From NCBI GenBank assembly GCA_002411515.1, contig DHTF01000029.1, positions 74,987 through 138,986 of the forward strand: a stretch of DNA of 64,000 nt, given 5' to 3'. A program made the position numbers and the translations under genes. Shown here piece after piece: positions 26,210 to 35,752 of this stretch (the first letter of the stretch is position 1; each line of letters opens with the position of its first letter). The DNA comes from Proteiniphilum sp. UBA5267 (GTDB lineage: Bacteria > Bacteroidota > Bacteroidia > Bacteroidales > Dysgonomonadaceae). The notes below the pieces were generated by a model. The model saw only the letters and a list, made by a program, of their open reading frames with translations, made no database searches and was not told the origin of the DNA.

Positions 26210-27422
26210 CCGATGTGGTTAGTTGGTCGTCTGCTTCGCCGAAAATGGCGGTGGCTCTTTCAAAAATCCCATGCAGATAGGCCAGTGTCATGCCGTAGTT
26301 GGTCACCGGTACACCCGCACCGATAAAAGAATTGATTCTGTTTATCAATTGCTTGCGTGTGACCATGCAGCCACCGCATTGAATCACGATGGAATAGTCA
26401 CTCACATTCCGAGGAAGCTCCGAGAGGCCCGCAATCATGGTGAAATGCAGTTTCTTTCCTGTGAATTGCTGCAGCAGCATGGGTATTTTTATCCGTCCAA
26501 TGTCTTCACAGCTGGTCTGGTGTGTACAGCTCTCCAGAATCAGCACGGAGTCGCCTTCTGAAAGATTTGAAATGTGGGGGGTGCCTTTCCTGAAGGCATC
26601 GAAGTTGCCTTTCAGACGGGCAAAAAGGATGCTGAAGCTGGTCAAAGGAATCTCTTCCGGAATGATTGCGCTCACCGCACCGAATATCGAGCTGTCGGTG
26701 ATGACCATTGCCGGAGTGACGCCCAGTTTCAGGAAGTCGGTGATTTCACTCTCTTTTACCACCACTGTGATGCAGTGATGGTCCAGTGCGTCGCGAATGG
26801 TTTGGTTTTGTGGAAGTATCAGCCGTCCTTCGGGCGCTTCGCTGTCGAGGGGAGTTATGAGCAGCACCACATCCTTCGGTTTGATGAGGTCTCCTATCAG
26901 CGAACTTATCTGAAAGGCAGGTTCCGGTATTATTCGTTTCACAGCGGTAATCAGTCGCTCCTTGTCTGCCGGGTTGATCGTACTGAAGTCGATGGTCTCT
27001 GCCTTGGAGTATCGCTTGATTGCGATTCTGGTAATGTCTACAATTTTGTCGATGTCACTTTTGTTGTGGGCGATGAGGTAGGGTACCTCATACTTCTGAA
27101 ACTGTTGAATCAGCTGCACCTCATAGTCGCCAAACTGATTGCCTGCAATCAATAGCAGCGCACAATCGACCAGCCGGATTACTTCCTTTGATTTCTGAAT
27201 CTTCTTGGATCCGATCTCCCCCAGGTCGTCTATCCCGGCGGTATCAATCAGTATAGCCGGCCCAATGCCGAGAATCTCCACCGACTTCTTTACCGGATCT
27301 GTGGTTGTTCCCGGAAAGTCCGATACAATGGAGACGTCCTGCCCAGTGAGCAGGTTGATCAAAGAACTTTTCCCCGTATTTCTGCGACCGAATATACCGA
27401 TATGTAAATTGCTTTCTTTCAT
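26202..27422 (-). CDS. hydF: [FeFe]-hydrogenase maturase GTPase HydF
   Basis: A 406-residue scaffold for the diiron subcluster. The N-terminal GTPase has a P-loop in GRRNTGKSS, switch elements in DFPGTTTDPV and DTAGIDD, and NKSD. A dimerisation domain and a C-terminal [4Fe-4S] domain follow, with Cys/His in ESCTHQTSC and the pair QCGGC. Domain order and length match HydF. It starts 2 bp after the hydG stop, so the three maturase genes are tightly coupled. Confidence 0.95.
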   Translation of the reverse strand: MKESNLHIGIFGRRNTGKSSLINLLTGQDVSIVSDFPGTTTDPVKKSVEILGIGPAILIDTAGIDDLGEIGSKKIQKSKEVIRLVDCALLLIAGNQFGDYEVQLIQQFQKYEVPYLIAHNKSDIDKIVDITRIAIKRYSKAETIDFSTINPADKERLITAVKRIIPEPAFQISSLIGDLIKPKDVVLLITPLDSEAPEGRLILPQNQTIRDALDHHCITVVVKESEITDFLKLGVTPAMVITDSSIFGAVSAIIPEEIPLTSFSILFARLKGNFDAFRKGTPHISNLSEGDSVLILESCTHQTSCEDIGRIKIPMLLQQFTGKKLHFTMIAGLSELPRNVSDYSIVIQCGGCMVTRKQLINRINSFIGAGVPVTNYGMTLAYLHGIFERATAIFGEADDQLTTSDV

Positions 27423-27424
27423 TG

Positions 27425-28846
27425 TTAAATATATAAATCCCTTTCTCCTTCTTTTATTTTTATTAACCTGTTATGCAACTCTCTCTGTACGTTGCCGCTC
27501 AGTTCAGTCATGTTGTTTTCAATCACCTGCCACCCCTTTTCGGCGGTTGCCCCGGGGGCATAGTCCTCCAGGTACTCTGCCAGGGTGAGGATGGCATTGG
27601 GTGTGCAGAACCGTTTAATGAAGCCGGGCACGGAGAACTCCATAAAATGTTCACCGGTTCTTTCCAGACGGTAACAGGCGGTACAGAACGAGGGGAGCAT
27701 CTCCTGTGCAAGTAGCTCATCGATGATCTCGTTGAGTGATCGGTCGTCATTAATTCGAAACTGCCCTTTGTGCAGATTGTGATTTTGTTCTTTGCTGACA
27801 TAGCTCCCCATCTCAATTTTTGTACCTCCATCGATCTGCGACACACCGTATTGTATCAGTTCGTTACGTAGATCCGCTGGCTCACGGGCTGTGAGGATCA
27901 TACCAGTATAGGGTACGGCAAGACGAAGGATGGCCACCAGGCGGGCGAAATCTTCGTCGGATACAAAGTAACTGCTGCCCAACTGCATCCTTGAGGCATC
28001 TTTTACCCTGGGAAAGGAGATGGTATGTGGACCCACGTTGTAACATGCTTCCAGATGGTTGGTGTGCCGCACCAGTCCCATCACCTCAAATCGCCAGTCG
28101 TAAAGTCCGAACAGCGCCCCTATACCCACATCATCGATACCTGCTTCCTGTGCGCGGTCGAGTGCCGTGAGACGGTAATCGAAATCTGCTTTTTTCCCGC
28201 TAAGATGGTACGTTTGATATGCTTCACGGTGGTATGTTTCCTGAAATATCTGGTAGGTGCCGATGCCTGCATCCTTCACGGTGCGGAAACCGTTAATCTC
28301 TAGTGGGGCAGCGTTGATGTTGACCCGGCGGATCTCTCCATTTCCCTTTTTTACGCTGTAGATTGTTCTGACCGTCTCAGCGATGAACCCGGGGTTGTAT
28401 TGGGCATGTTCTCCAAAGACCAGTATCAAACGTTTCTGACCGTTCTCTTCCAGTGCCTCAACCTCTTTCACCAGTTCGTCATGGGTAAGCGTTTTGCGTA
28501 CTTGTTCCTTGTTTGTGGACCTGAATCCGCAGTAGGTACAGTTATTGGAACATTTGTTTCCTACATAGAGTGGGGCAAAGAGGACAATTCTGTTTCCGTA
28601 AATTCTCTTTTTGAGTTCTTTGGCACCCTCTTTGATGAGTTGCACCGATTCTTCGTCGGCCGCATTGATCAGGGTGGCAGTCTCTTCGAGGGTTAGTCTT
28701 TGTTTGCCGAGTGATTTGGTGACGATTTCCTGTACCTTTTTAGTTGTCGAGGAGGCATGATTCAAATACCCCCATATCTCGTCCGTGTCAATAAACGGCT
28801 GCATGGGGACGTCGTGAAAGCGGTATGTTTCAGGTTTAAATTGCAT
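27425..28846 (-). CDS. hydG: [FeFe]-hydrogenase maturase HydG (radical SAM tyrosine lyase)
   Basis: A 473-residue radical SAM enzyme related to ThiH. The N-terminal SAM cluster motif is CSNNCTYC, and a C-terminal auxiliary cluster motif is in FCTACYRLERTG. The C-terminal motif distinguishes HydG from ThiH. It cleaves tyrosine to make CO and cyanide bound to iron for the H-cluster. It is the first gene of hydGFE. The ATG at 28846 follows a well-formed promoter at 28931-28959; a non-ATG reading upstream is unlikely. Confidence 0.95.
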   Translation of the reverse strand: MQFKPETYRFHDVPMQPFIDTDEIWGYLNHASSTTKKVQEIVTKSLGKQRLTLEETATLINAADEESVQLIKEGAKELKKRIYGNRIVLFAPLYVGNKCSNNCTYCGFRSTNKEQVRKTLTHDELVKEVEALEENGQKRLILVFGEHAQYNPGFIAETVRTIYSVKKGNGEIRRVNINAAPLEINGFRTVKDAGIGTYQIFQETYHREAYQTYHLSGKKADFDYRLTALDRAQEAGIDDVGIGALFGLYDWRFEVMGLVRHTNHLEACYNVGPHTISFPRVKDASRMQLGSSYFVSDEDFARLVAILRLAVPYTGMILTAREPADLRNELIQYGVSQIDGGTKIEMGSYVSKEQNHNLHKGQFRINDDRSLNEIIDELLAQEMLPSFCTACYRLERTGEHFMEFSVPGFIKRFCTPNAILTLAEYLEDYAPGATAEKGWQVIENNMTELSGNVQRELHNRLIKIKEGERDLYI

Positions 28847-28930
28847 ATCGGTCAGCAATTAAAAACTGTTTCAAGATCTCATCCAAACAAAATGTCGTAA
28901 CGTATGCATGAAATCACAGAGGCAGCAATG

Positions 28931-28959
28931 CAAAGATAGGGATTAATTCATATTTTCAA
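28931..28959 (-). promoter_or_regulatory. Putative promoter of hydGFE
   Basis: The minus strand carries TATCTTTG (28931-28938), an exact TAnnTTTG match, with TTG 18 bp upstream (28957-28959). It leaves a leader of roughly 80 bases before hydG. Confidence 0.6.
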
Positions 28960-29055
28960 CCTTTTAAGATGTCTTTTTCCTATTTTGGTAGATGGTGATA
29001 TTGTCCGGTGTAAAGGTTTTTTCGTTGGGTGTGGGTCGGTATTTTGAAAATTATG

Positions 29056-29063
29056 TACCTTTG
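29056..29063 (+). promoter_or_regulatory. Putative -7 promoter motif of dapA
   Basis: TACCTTTG matches TAnnTTTG, 70 bp upstream of the dapA ATG. No properly spaced -33 TTG was found. Confidence 0.45.
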
Positions 29064-29132
29064 TGGTTTGAGAGCATTTTTTGATATAAAGGTGCTCTAT
29101 GGAGATAAACTGTAAGTAAAAACAGCCATTTT

Positions 29133-30020
29133 ATGTCAAATATTCACTTTCAAGGTCTGGGAGTTGCATTGATAACTCCTTTCTGCAGCGATGGATCCAT
29201 TGCTTTTGATGCGCTTTCACAATTGTTGGATTATCAGCTGGGGAGCGGAATCGATTATATTGTGGCGCTGGGTACCACGGCTGAAACGCCCACCCTCACC
29301 AAGAAGGAGCGGGCAGCAGTGGTTCGCTTTATCGTTGAAAAAGTGGATGGCAGGATCCCCGTGGTAATGGGTGTGGGCGGGAATAACACGGCCGATGTGG
29401 TCGATGATCTCCGGAGTGCCGATTTTACCGGTATCAGTGCCGTGCTCTCCGTTACGCCCTACTACAACAAACCAACCCAGGAAGGGCTTTTTCAGCATTA
29501 CCATGCACTCTCTCAGGCCTCTCCGCTCCCGATTATTCTGTATAATGTGCCTGGGAGGACCGGCGTGAACATGACAGCAGAAACCACGCTCCGCATTGCA
29601 CGCAGTTGTAAGAATGTTGTTGCTGTGAAGGAAGCCTCGGGGAATCTGGATCAGATTAAGGCGATTATTGACGGTGCACCGCAGGGTTTTCATCTTATCT
29701 CGGGAGACGATGGCATTACTACCGCTGTCATTCAAATGGGCGGGATTGGCGTAATCTCGGTTTTTGGAAATGCTTTTCCAAAAGAGATGGCCTGGCTTGT
29801 GGAAAGTGCACTCAAAGGCAATGCCCTGGATGCCCGCAACAAGATGGAGCGGGATTTCAACCGTCTTTTTCATTTGATATTTGTGGAAGGTAACCCCGCT
29901 GGAGTGAAATGCATCCTCCACCTCAAGGGGATGATAGAAAATATATTGCGGCTGCCGCTGGTTCCGGTAAGTGAAAAAACTATGCTGGAGATCAAAGAAG
30001 AGCTTGGCAGATTCAGCTAA
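29133..30020 (+). CDS. dapA: 4-hydroxy-tetrahydrodipicolinate synthase
   Basis: A 295-residue TIM-barrel aldolase of lysine/diaminopimelate synthesis. It has GTTAETPTL, the catalytic Tyr in SVTPYYNKP, LYNVPGRTGVN, the Schiff-base Lys in VAVKEASGN, and SGDDG. It condenses pyruvate with aspartate semialdehyde. Length and motifs are fully standard. It is monocistronic here, and a long non-coding stretch follows. Confidence 0.96.
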   Translation: MSNIHFQGLGVALITPFCSDGSIAFDALSQLLDYQLGSGIDYIVALGTTAETPTLTKKERAAVVRFIVEKVDGRIPVVMGVGGNNTADVVDDLRSADFTGISAVLSVTPYYNKPTQEGLFQHYHALSQASPLPIILYNVPGRTGVNMTAETTLRIARSCKNVVAVKEASGNLDQIKAIIDGAPQGFHLISGDDGITTAVIQMGGIGVISVFGNAFPKEMAWLVESALKGNALDARNKMERDFNRLFHLIFVEGNPAGVKCILHLKGMIENILRLPLVPVSEKTMLEIKEELGRFS

Positions 30021-30833
30021 TTTGGATCGTGTAACCATTCCTTCCTGTTAAGGTTTTATAAATAGAGTCATGCCATTTGAATATTATTATGTATGTTTAA
30101 ACTCTATTCATATTGATCTTATCTGTTAATTTCGTTGAATTCACTGCAATCTAATTGCAAATTAAAATTATATTCCTATTTTTGTCTTTCTATTTTAAAT
30201 AAAAAGGCAAAAAATATGTTGCGTAAGAGGCCTGCAAACCCATTTTTCATAAATAAGAATAAAGTTAATTTTACTGGAGTTCCACCCCCTCTTTGCTGCT
30301 CTTGTAACCTTTTGGCCTGTTTTTACTTCCTTCTTTTCTTTTTCACTCTTTCTCAATATCCTTTATTTCTTCCAGTCATGTCATTCTACGATCATAATTT
30401 CTAGTTATGGTTCCCTGCATAATAGTCGGGTAATTGAGCTTTCTGAGGGCGCTGGGTCTGCACGAGCTTTTGGTGTTTTTCGCATTACCATATGCTACAA
30501 CTCCTGTTGCTTCTAATTATGGGTTGCTGGTTAGTATCATACCCACAGTACAATAGAAAAAAGTGAAAGAAGCAAAGTAGGCTGGAAGGGCAACCGTAGC
30601 GGCTACGTATCAACAAATGGAGGATGGAATTAGATTAACTCGTAAACATTACAGATAAATCCTTTCAATAATACATAAACTCTACAAAATTTGAACCAAT
30701 TGAAGGGACAACAGACAGGGCCGGGAGTGATCCATGCCCTGTCATTTTATTTGCAGAGGGAGGCTGTTTTGGGGGAAATCTTCAAAAGATACTTTCACTG
30801 TTTCGGATTGTTGCTGTGCGATAAATATTTTTG
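30021..30833. other. Long AT-rich intergenic region with possible gene relic
   Basis: No convincing gene is seen between dapA and the M13 peptidase. At about 30560-30657 one forward frame reads AGRATVAATYQQMEDG and continues to a stop at 30657, with stops upstream. This is protein-like and may be the decayed 3' end of a gene. A hairpin GACAGGGC / GCCCTGTC lies at about 30715-30746, followed by ATTTTATTT, and could act as a terminator. No repeat shared with other parts of the window was found. Confidence 0.4.
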
Positions 30834-30841
30834 TACTTTTG
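30811..30841 (+). promoter_or_regulatory. Promoter of the M13 peptidase gene
   Basis: TTG (30811-30813), a 20-bp spacer and TACTTTTG (30834-30841) fit the Bacteroidetes -33/-7 promoter consensus closely, 45 bp before the ATG. Confidence 0.65.
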
Positions 30842-30886
30842 TATCTGTACTCCAAATTCGTTTTACAGGTCTAAATACACAACCAG

Positions 30887-32923
30887 ATGAAACTATTTTT
30901 TTATTTACTCATGATTTTATTAGCTGGAATAAATGCCTCAAGTTGTACCGAAAAAAAGGGAACGTCATCCGTAGATGGTCTCGATCCTGCCAATATGGAT
31001 ACCACCGCTCTTCCAGGAAAGAGTTTTTATCAATATGCCACGGGTGGCTGGCAAATGGCCAACCCCATCCCCGATGAATATGCACGCTATGGCTCCTTCG
31101 ACAAGCTGAGGGAGGAGAATCAGGTGCAGATCCAGAGCCTAATTACGGAGCTGGGCACACAGGAGAACCCTGTCGGCACCAATGCACAGAAGGTGGGTGA
31201 CCTTTATTTGCAGGGTATGGATAGTGTGAAGTTGAACCAAGAGGGTTCAGCTCCCATTCGAGCTCAGCTGGAAGAGATCGCTGCGGCGAAAGATCAAAAA
31301 GATATTGTTCGGTTGATGGCCAAAGTGAGCCGCTATGCTTCCAATCCCTTCTTTGGATTTGCAGTGGGACCGGATGACAAAAACAGCGAGATGAACATCG
31401 CCCACATTTTTCAGTCGGGTATCGGCATGGGGGACAGAGATTATTACCTTCTTGCCGATGACCATTCCAAGAAGTTGCGAGATGAATATGCTGCGCTGAT
31501 AGAAACCCAGTTCCAGCATGCGGGATATGCTGAGGCGGATGCCAAGCAGGCCGCTGCCAATGTGATGAGAATTGAAACGGCACTGGCACAGGCACATGTT
31601 ACCAAAGAAATGCGTCGCCTGCCAGAACTGAATTATCACAAGATGCTCGTGAGTGACCTTAACACGCAAGTGGGTGCTTTTGAGTGGGAACTTTACTTTG
31701 ATGCTCTGGGAGTTACGGCGTTCGACAGTCTCAACGTGTCTCAGATTGAGCCGGTGAAGGCAGCCGTGGCCCTTATCAGAGATGAGCCGGTAGCGGTTCT
31801 GCAGGATTACCTGAGCTGGAAAGTGATTAACTCGGCAGCTGATTACCTGAGTGATGATTTTGTACAGGCCAATTTTGCATTTTATGGAAAGACCATGAGC
31901 GGGAGCAAGGAACTCCGTCCCCGATGGCGAAGGACGATAGATGCCGTCAATGGTGCGTTGGGCGAAGCGGTGGGGCAGCTATATGTGGACAAATATTTCC
32001 CTGCCCAGGCCAAGGAACGAATGCTTAATCTTGTGGATAACCTAAAATCGGCTCTGGGTGAGCGCATCAGCCAGCTCGAATGGATGGAGGAAGAAACAAA
32101 AAGCAAAGCACAAGAAAAGTTGGATGCCTTTATTGTGAAGATTGGATATCCCGATAAATGGAAAGACTATTCCTCACTCGATATCAAGGACGACTCCTAC
32201 TGGCAGAATATGGTGCGTGCTTCGGAATTTGAATATGAGGAGATGATTGCAGAATTGGGTAAGCCGGTGGACAAAACAAAGTGGTACATGTCGCCACAGA
32301 CGGTGAATGCCTACTACAACCCCTCCTCCAACGAGATATGCTTCCCCGCCGGAATCCTACAGCCGCCTTTTTTCTACATGAATGGAGATGATGCCATCAA
32401 TTATGGCGGCATTGGCGTGGTTATCGGTCACGAAATGACTCATGGCTTTGACGACCAGGGGAGGAAATTTGACAAAGCTGGGAATCTTTCCGACTGGTGG
32501 ACGGCCGGCGATGCACAAAGGTTTGAAGAAAGGGCTAGTGTTCTGGTCGATCACTTCGATCACATTGTGGTTCTCGATACAGTCCATGCCAACGGCACCT
32601 TCACCCTGGGTGAAAATATTGCCGATCAAGGTGGCCTGCAGGTATCTTATCAGGCATTTCAGAAAACGACACAAGCTCAGTCGGGAGAGCCTTTAGGCGG
32701 GTTTACCCCTACACAGCGTTTCTTCCTGAGCTACGCCACCCTCTGGGCTGGAAACGTGCGAGATGCTGAAATTCTCCGCCTGACGAAGATCGATCCCCAC
32801 TCTCTCGGCAAATGGCGCGTGAATGGTGCGCTACCTCACATCGATGCATGGTACGAAGCATTCCATATTCAGCCTTCCGACCCCATGTATCTTCCAAAAG
32901 AGTCACGCGCATCTATCTGGTGA
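30887..32923 (+). CDS. M13-family zinc metallopeptidase lipoprotein (neprilysin/PepO-like)
   Basis: A 678-residue peptidase. The N-terminus is a lipoprotein signal with Cys20 (NASSC), so it is anchored at the envelope, probably periplasmic or surface-exposed. The zinc motif is HEMTH (H515, E516, H519) in VVIGHEMTHGFDDQGR, the third ligand Glu576 is in ENIADQGG, and NAYYNPSSNEI is the substrate-binding loop. Full family length is present. It cleaves oligopeptides, consistent with a proteolytic lifestyle. No peptidase neighbours. Confidence 0.95.
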   Translation: MKLFFYLLMILLAGINASSCTEKKGTSSVDGLDPANMDTTALPGKSFYQYATGGWQMANPIPDEYARYGSFDKLREENQVQIQSLITELGTQENPVGTNAQKVGDLYLQGMDSVKLNQEGSAPIRAQLEEIAAAKDQKDIVRLMAKVSRYASNPFFGFAVGPDDKNSEMNIAHIFQSGIGMGDRDYYLLADDHSKKLRDEYAALIETQFQHAGYAEADAKQAAANVMRIETALAQAHVTKEMRRLPELNYHKMLVSDLNTQVGAFEWELYFDALGVTAFDSLNVSQIEPVKAAVALIRDEPVAVLQDYLSWKVINSAADYLSDDFVQANFAFYGKTMSGSKELRPRWRRTIDAVNGALGEAVGQLYVDKYFPAQAKERMLNLVDNLKSALGERISQLEWMEEETKSKAQEKLDAFIVKIGYPDKWKDYSSLDIKDDSYWQNMVRASEFEYEEMIAELGKPVDKTKWYMSPQTVNAYYNPSSNEICFPAGILQPPFFYMNGDDAINYGGIGVVIGHEMTHGFDDQGRKFDKAGNLSDWWTAGDAQRFEERASVLVDHFDHIVVLDTVHANGTFTLGENIADQGGLQVSYQAFQKTTQAQSGEPLGGFTPTQRFFLSYATLWAGNVRDAEILRLTKIDPHSLGKWRVNGALPHIDAWYEAFHIQPSDPMYLPKESRASIW

Positions 32924-32958
32924 GCACCAAATCATCGAATCAAACACATCACAGTTAT

Positions 32959-33564
32959 ATGTTTTCAGGTATCGTAGAAGAAGCAGCCACAGTAGTGGCA
33001 CTCAACAAGGAGCAGGATAATCTCCACATCACGCTAAAGTGCTCTTTCACTGGAGAGTTGAAAATCGACCAGAGCGTGTCGCACAATGGCGTCTGCCTGA
33101 CAGTGGTTTCCATCGATGGGGATACCTATCAGGTGACTGCCATAAGGGAAACGTTGGAACGATCGAACCTCGGCCTGCTGGAGATCGGTAGCAAGGTGAA
33201 CCTCGAGCGCAGCATGCCGCTGAACGGTCGTCTCGACGGACATATTGTACAGGGACATGTGGATCAAACTGCAGTGTGCAAGGAAGTGAAGGAAGCAGGT
33301 GGCAGTTGGTATTACACCTTTGTCTATGCGTTTGATAAGGAGATGGCAAAGAAAGGGTATCTCACGGTAGATAAAGGCTCGGTAACCGTGAACGGTGTCA
33401 GCCTTACCGTGGTGGAGCCAACCGAGAATAGCTTTAAAGTGGCCATCATACCCTATACCTATGCCTTTACCAATTTTCATCAGATTAAAGAGGGAGGCGT
33501 TGTGAATCTTGAGTTTGATATCATCGGCAAATATATCAGTCGCATAACCGCATTAAATGCTTGA
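32959..33564 (+). CDS. ribE: Riboflavin synthase (alpha chain)
   Basis: A 201-residue enzyme made of two lumazine-binding repeats. The first starts MFSGIVEE with SHNGVCLTV; the second starts GHIVQGHVD with TVNGVSLTVV. It dismutates two 6,7-dimethyl-8-ribityllumazine molecules to riboflavin. The ATG at 32959 gives the canonical MFSGI N-terminus; upstream in-frame sequence lies inside the M13 gene and is not used. It is followed within 3 bp by a flavoprotein gene. Confidence 0.96.
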   Translation: MFSGIVEEAATVVALNKEQDNLHITLKCSFTGELKIDQSVSHNGVCLTVVSIDGDTYQVTAIRETLERSNLGLLEIGSKVNLERSMPLNGRLDGHIVQGHVDQTAVCKEVKEAGGSWYYTFVYAFDKEMAKKGYLTVDKGSVTVNGVSLTVVEPTENSFKVAIIPYTYAFTNFHQIKEGGVVNLEFDIIGKYISRITALNA

Positions 33565-33566
33565 TT

Positions 33567-34145
33567 ATGGATTTTCTTGATTTTGTTTCCACCCGACAAA
33601 GTACGCGTGCTTTTGACGTCGAACGACAGGTGGAGAAAGATAAAATTGAACGCATCCTCTCGGCGGCGCGCCTTTCTCCTTCGGCATGCAATGCCCAGCC
33701 ATGGCATCTCATTGTGGTGGATGATCCGGAGCTGAAGAACAGGGTAGCCGACGCTACCTCTGCACGTGCCTTGGGTATGAATCATTTCACCAAACAAGCT
33801 CCGGTGCATATCTTGCTTGTGGAGGAGAAAGTGAATCTCACTTCCGGTTTGGGAGGGTGGGTGAAACAGAAAGATTATGCACAAATGGACATGGGTGTAC
33901 TTGCCGCCCACATTGTGCTTGCCGCCCACGCCGAAGGACTGGGATCCTGTATATTAGGTTGGTTCAATGAGCCCAGAATACGGGAATTACTTTCCATTCC
34001 CGACACCAAAAGAGTCTGGCTGGATATTGCCATTGGTTATGGTGCGCAGCCTCTCAGACCAAAAAAACGCAAACCACTGTCGGAAGTAGTTTCTTATAAC
34101 GGTTACAGGAGCGACGTCCAAAATAAAGTAAAAAACACACAGTGA
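33567..34145 (+). CDS. Nitroreductase-family flavoprotein
   Basis: A 192-residue FMN-binding protein. It has the N-terminal RQSTRAF signature, SPSACNAQPWHLIVV, a central helix AAHIVLAAHAEGLGSC, and a C-terminal IAIGYGA followed by KKRKPLSEVV. Family members reduce nitro compounds, quinones or flavins with NAD(P)H. The gene starts 2 bp after ribE, so it is co-expressed with the enzyme that makes its cofactor precursor. The natural substrate is unknown. Confidence 0.9.
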   Translation: MDFLDFVSTRQSTRAFDVERQVEKDKIERILSAARLSPSACNAQPWHLIVVDDPELKNRVADATSARALGMNHFTKQAPVHILLVEEKVNLTSGLGGWVKQKDYAQMDMGVLAAHIVLAAHAEGLGSCILGWFNEPRIRELLSIPDTKRVWLDIAIGYGAQPLRPKKRKPLSEVVSYNGYRSDVQNKVKNTQ

Positions 34146-34211
34146 AGAGAGAATGAATCGTATAGAATCATTAAACTTTAATCTTTTTAACACGATGTTT
34201 TCGATCTTTTG

Positions 34212-34242
34212 TTGGTGACATCGCAAAAATATGTCATCTTTG
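34212..34242 (+). promoter_or_regulatory. Putative promoter of the envelope cluster
   Basis: TTG (34212-34214), a 20-bp spacer and CATCTTTG (34235-34242; one mismatch to TAnnTTTG) lie 60 bp before the outer-membrane protein gene. Confidence 0.5.
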
Positions 34243-34301
34243 CACTCTCAATTATATTTATGAATAAGGCGGCTATGAGCTGGTTTATTATATAGAAACA
34301 G

Positions 34302-35645
34302 ATGAATATTAGGAAAAAACGTTTCTTTTTGTTGATCGCTCTCCTAACGATTACCGTAGTAACTTTTGCCCAACAGGTAGGCTCCAATTCGCCTTACAGC
34401 AGATATGGATACGGTCTTTTATCGAATCCTGCTCTTGGCGCTTCCGAAGCGATGGGAGGGATTAGTTATGGTTTGCGTCGCAGTCAGCAGGTTAATCCCG
34501 GCAATCCCGCTTCGTACTCTGAACTCGATTCACTTACTTTTATTTTCGACTTTGGAGTCTCTGGGCATATGGCTCGTCTAAACGATGGGGAGAATAAAAG
34601 AGATTTCTACAACGGCAATCTTGATTATGTGGCTATACAGTTTCCCTTGATTCGGAATTTTGGGGCAAGTGTGGGGTTACTCCCTTTCTCAAAGACCGGA
34701 TACAATTTCAGCGCTGCACGTTCACTTTCCAATATCCAATATCTGGAAACCTACCGCGGTACGGGCGGCTTGACCCAGATATATGCCGGATTGGCATGGG
34801 AGCCAGTTAAAAATATTTCCTTGGGTGCAAACATACACTATCTGTTTGGTAGCTTTTCACACAGCAGTGTGGTGACGCCTGTCTCTACTTCGGCGCTGAC
34901 AGGAGAGACCAAGTACAGCTATGCTTTTCGTGAGTTGAAATATGACATGGGACTCCAGTTTACGCTTCCAATCGACAAGAAACGCTCTGTGACTTTCGGT
35001 GCAGTGTATACGCCACAACTGAATGCTCGTGCCGATGTGAATCCAACAGAAATGCTCTATACGGGAGATCCTTATGAGAATCCCTGGCTATCGCCTTCCC
35101 AGATATTGAAAACAGACACCCTGCAAGGCGCCTCTTTTCAATTGCCTCATACCTTTGGTGCAGGTTTCACCTACAGTACCGACAAGTTCCTGATCGGCCT
35201 CGACGGAACCTATCAGCTTTGGAAAGAGTTGGATTATCCTGCCCTGCTCGATGACCTTACTCCCGAAAGCCGGTTCAATAATGTCTATCGTCTGAATGCA
35301 GGTATGGAGTATGTGATTGACCCGTTGAGCCAGAACTTTTTTCATCGCATCCGTTTCAGGGGAGGTCTTTCGTTTGCCAACTCCTATACCAATTTCAGTG
35401 TAACCCCCCCTGATGATGATGTCAGTAGCGCAGTCATAGGCAGTTTCAAGGAATATGGCGTAAATATTGGCGTGGGATTACCTTTTCACGATTATATGAC
35501 GGGACATGTATCAATGCTTAACATCGGATTGGGCTATTCAAGACAACATCCCGATCACGATTTTATGATCAGCCAGGATATGTTTAAGATATCTGTGAAT
35601 ATGAATATCAATGAGTTCTGGTTCTTTAAGCGGCAATTTAATTAA
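34302..35645 (+). CDS. Outer-membrane beta-barrel protein (FadL/porin-like, unassigned)
   Basis: A 447-residue protein with a signal peptide (MNIRKKRFFLLIALLTITVV...FAQ). Glycine- and aromatic-rich alternating strands typical of a beta-barrel follow (SPYSRYGYGLLSNP, then repeated xGxxY/F patterns, ending NINEFWFFKRQFN). The start YSRYG is common in a Bacteroidetes outer-membrane family of unknown substrate. It opens a run of five same-strand envelope genes (TPR protein, LptC-like, CNNM/CorC, PpiD-like), suggesting a role in outer-membrane biogenesis or a constitutively expressed porin. Confidence 0.8.
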   Translation: MNIRKKRFFLLIALLTITVVTFAQQVGSNSPYSRYGYGLLSNPALGASEAMGGISYGLRRSQQVNPGNPASYSELDSLTFIFDFGVSGHMARLNDGENKRDFYNGNLDYVAIQFPLIRNFGASVGLLPFSKTGYNFSAARSLSNIQYLETYRGTGGLTQIYAGLAWEPVKNISLGANIHYLFGSFSHSSVVTPVSTSALTGETKYSYAFRELKYDMGLQFTLPIDKKRSVTFGAVYTPQLNARADVNPTEMLYTGDPYENPWLSPSQILKTDTLQGASFQLPHTFGAGFTYSTDKFLIGLDGTYQLWKELDYPALLDDLTPESRFNNVYRLNAGMEYVIDPLSQNFFHRIRFRGGLSFANSYTNFSVTPPDDDVSSAVIGSFKEYGVNIGVGLPFHDYMTGHVSMLNIGLGYSRQHPDHDFMISQDMFKISVNMNINEFWFFKRQFN

Positions 35646-35752
35646 TCGGATAACAGGTGTGGCATGAATAAAATGCAACCAGATTAAACTTTTGTTTTAA
35701 CAATCTGTCCAAATCACACCAATTGAAATGAACCAATTAAACATCAGCGAAT

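Noticed and set aside
27425-28846. Calling this gene thiH
   Set aside because: The C-terminal CxxC auxiliary-cluster motif and linkage to hydF/hydE identify HydG.
29217-30038. 273-residue minus-strand frame across dapA
   Set aside because: Antisense to an unambiguous dapA; no promoter or domain.
30135-30404. 89-residue frame after dapA
   Set aside because: AT-rich, Phe/Leu/Cys-heavy chance translation with no start context or homology that I recognise.
32812-32958. N-terminal extension of riboflavin synthase
   Set aside because: Lies within the M13 peptidase gene; the canonical N-terminus MFSGIVEE begins at 32959.
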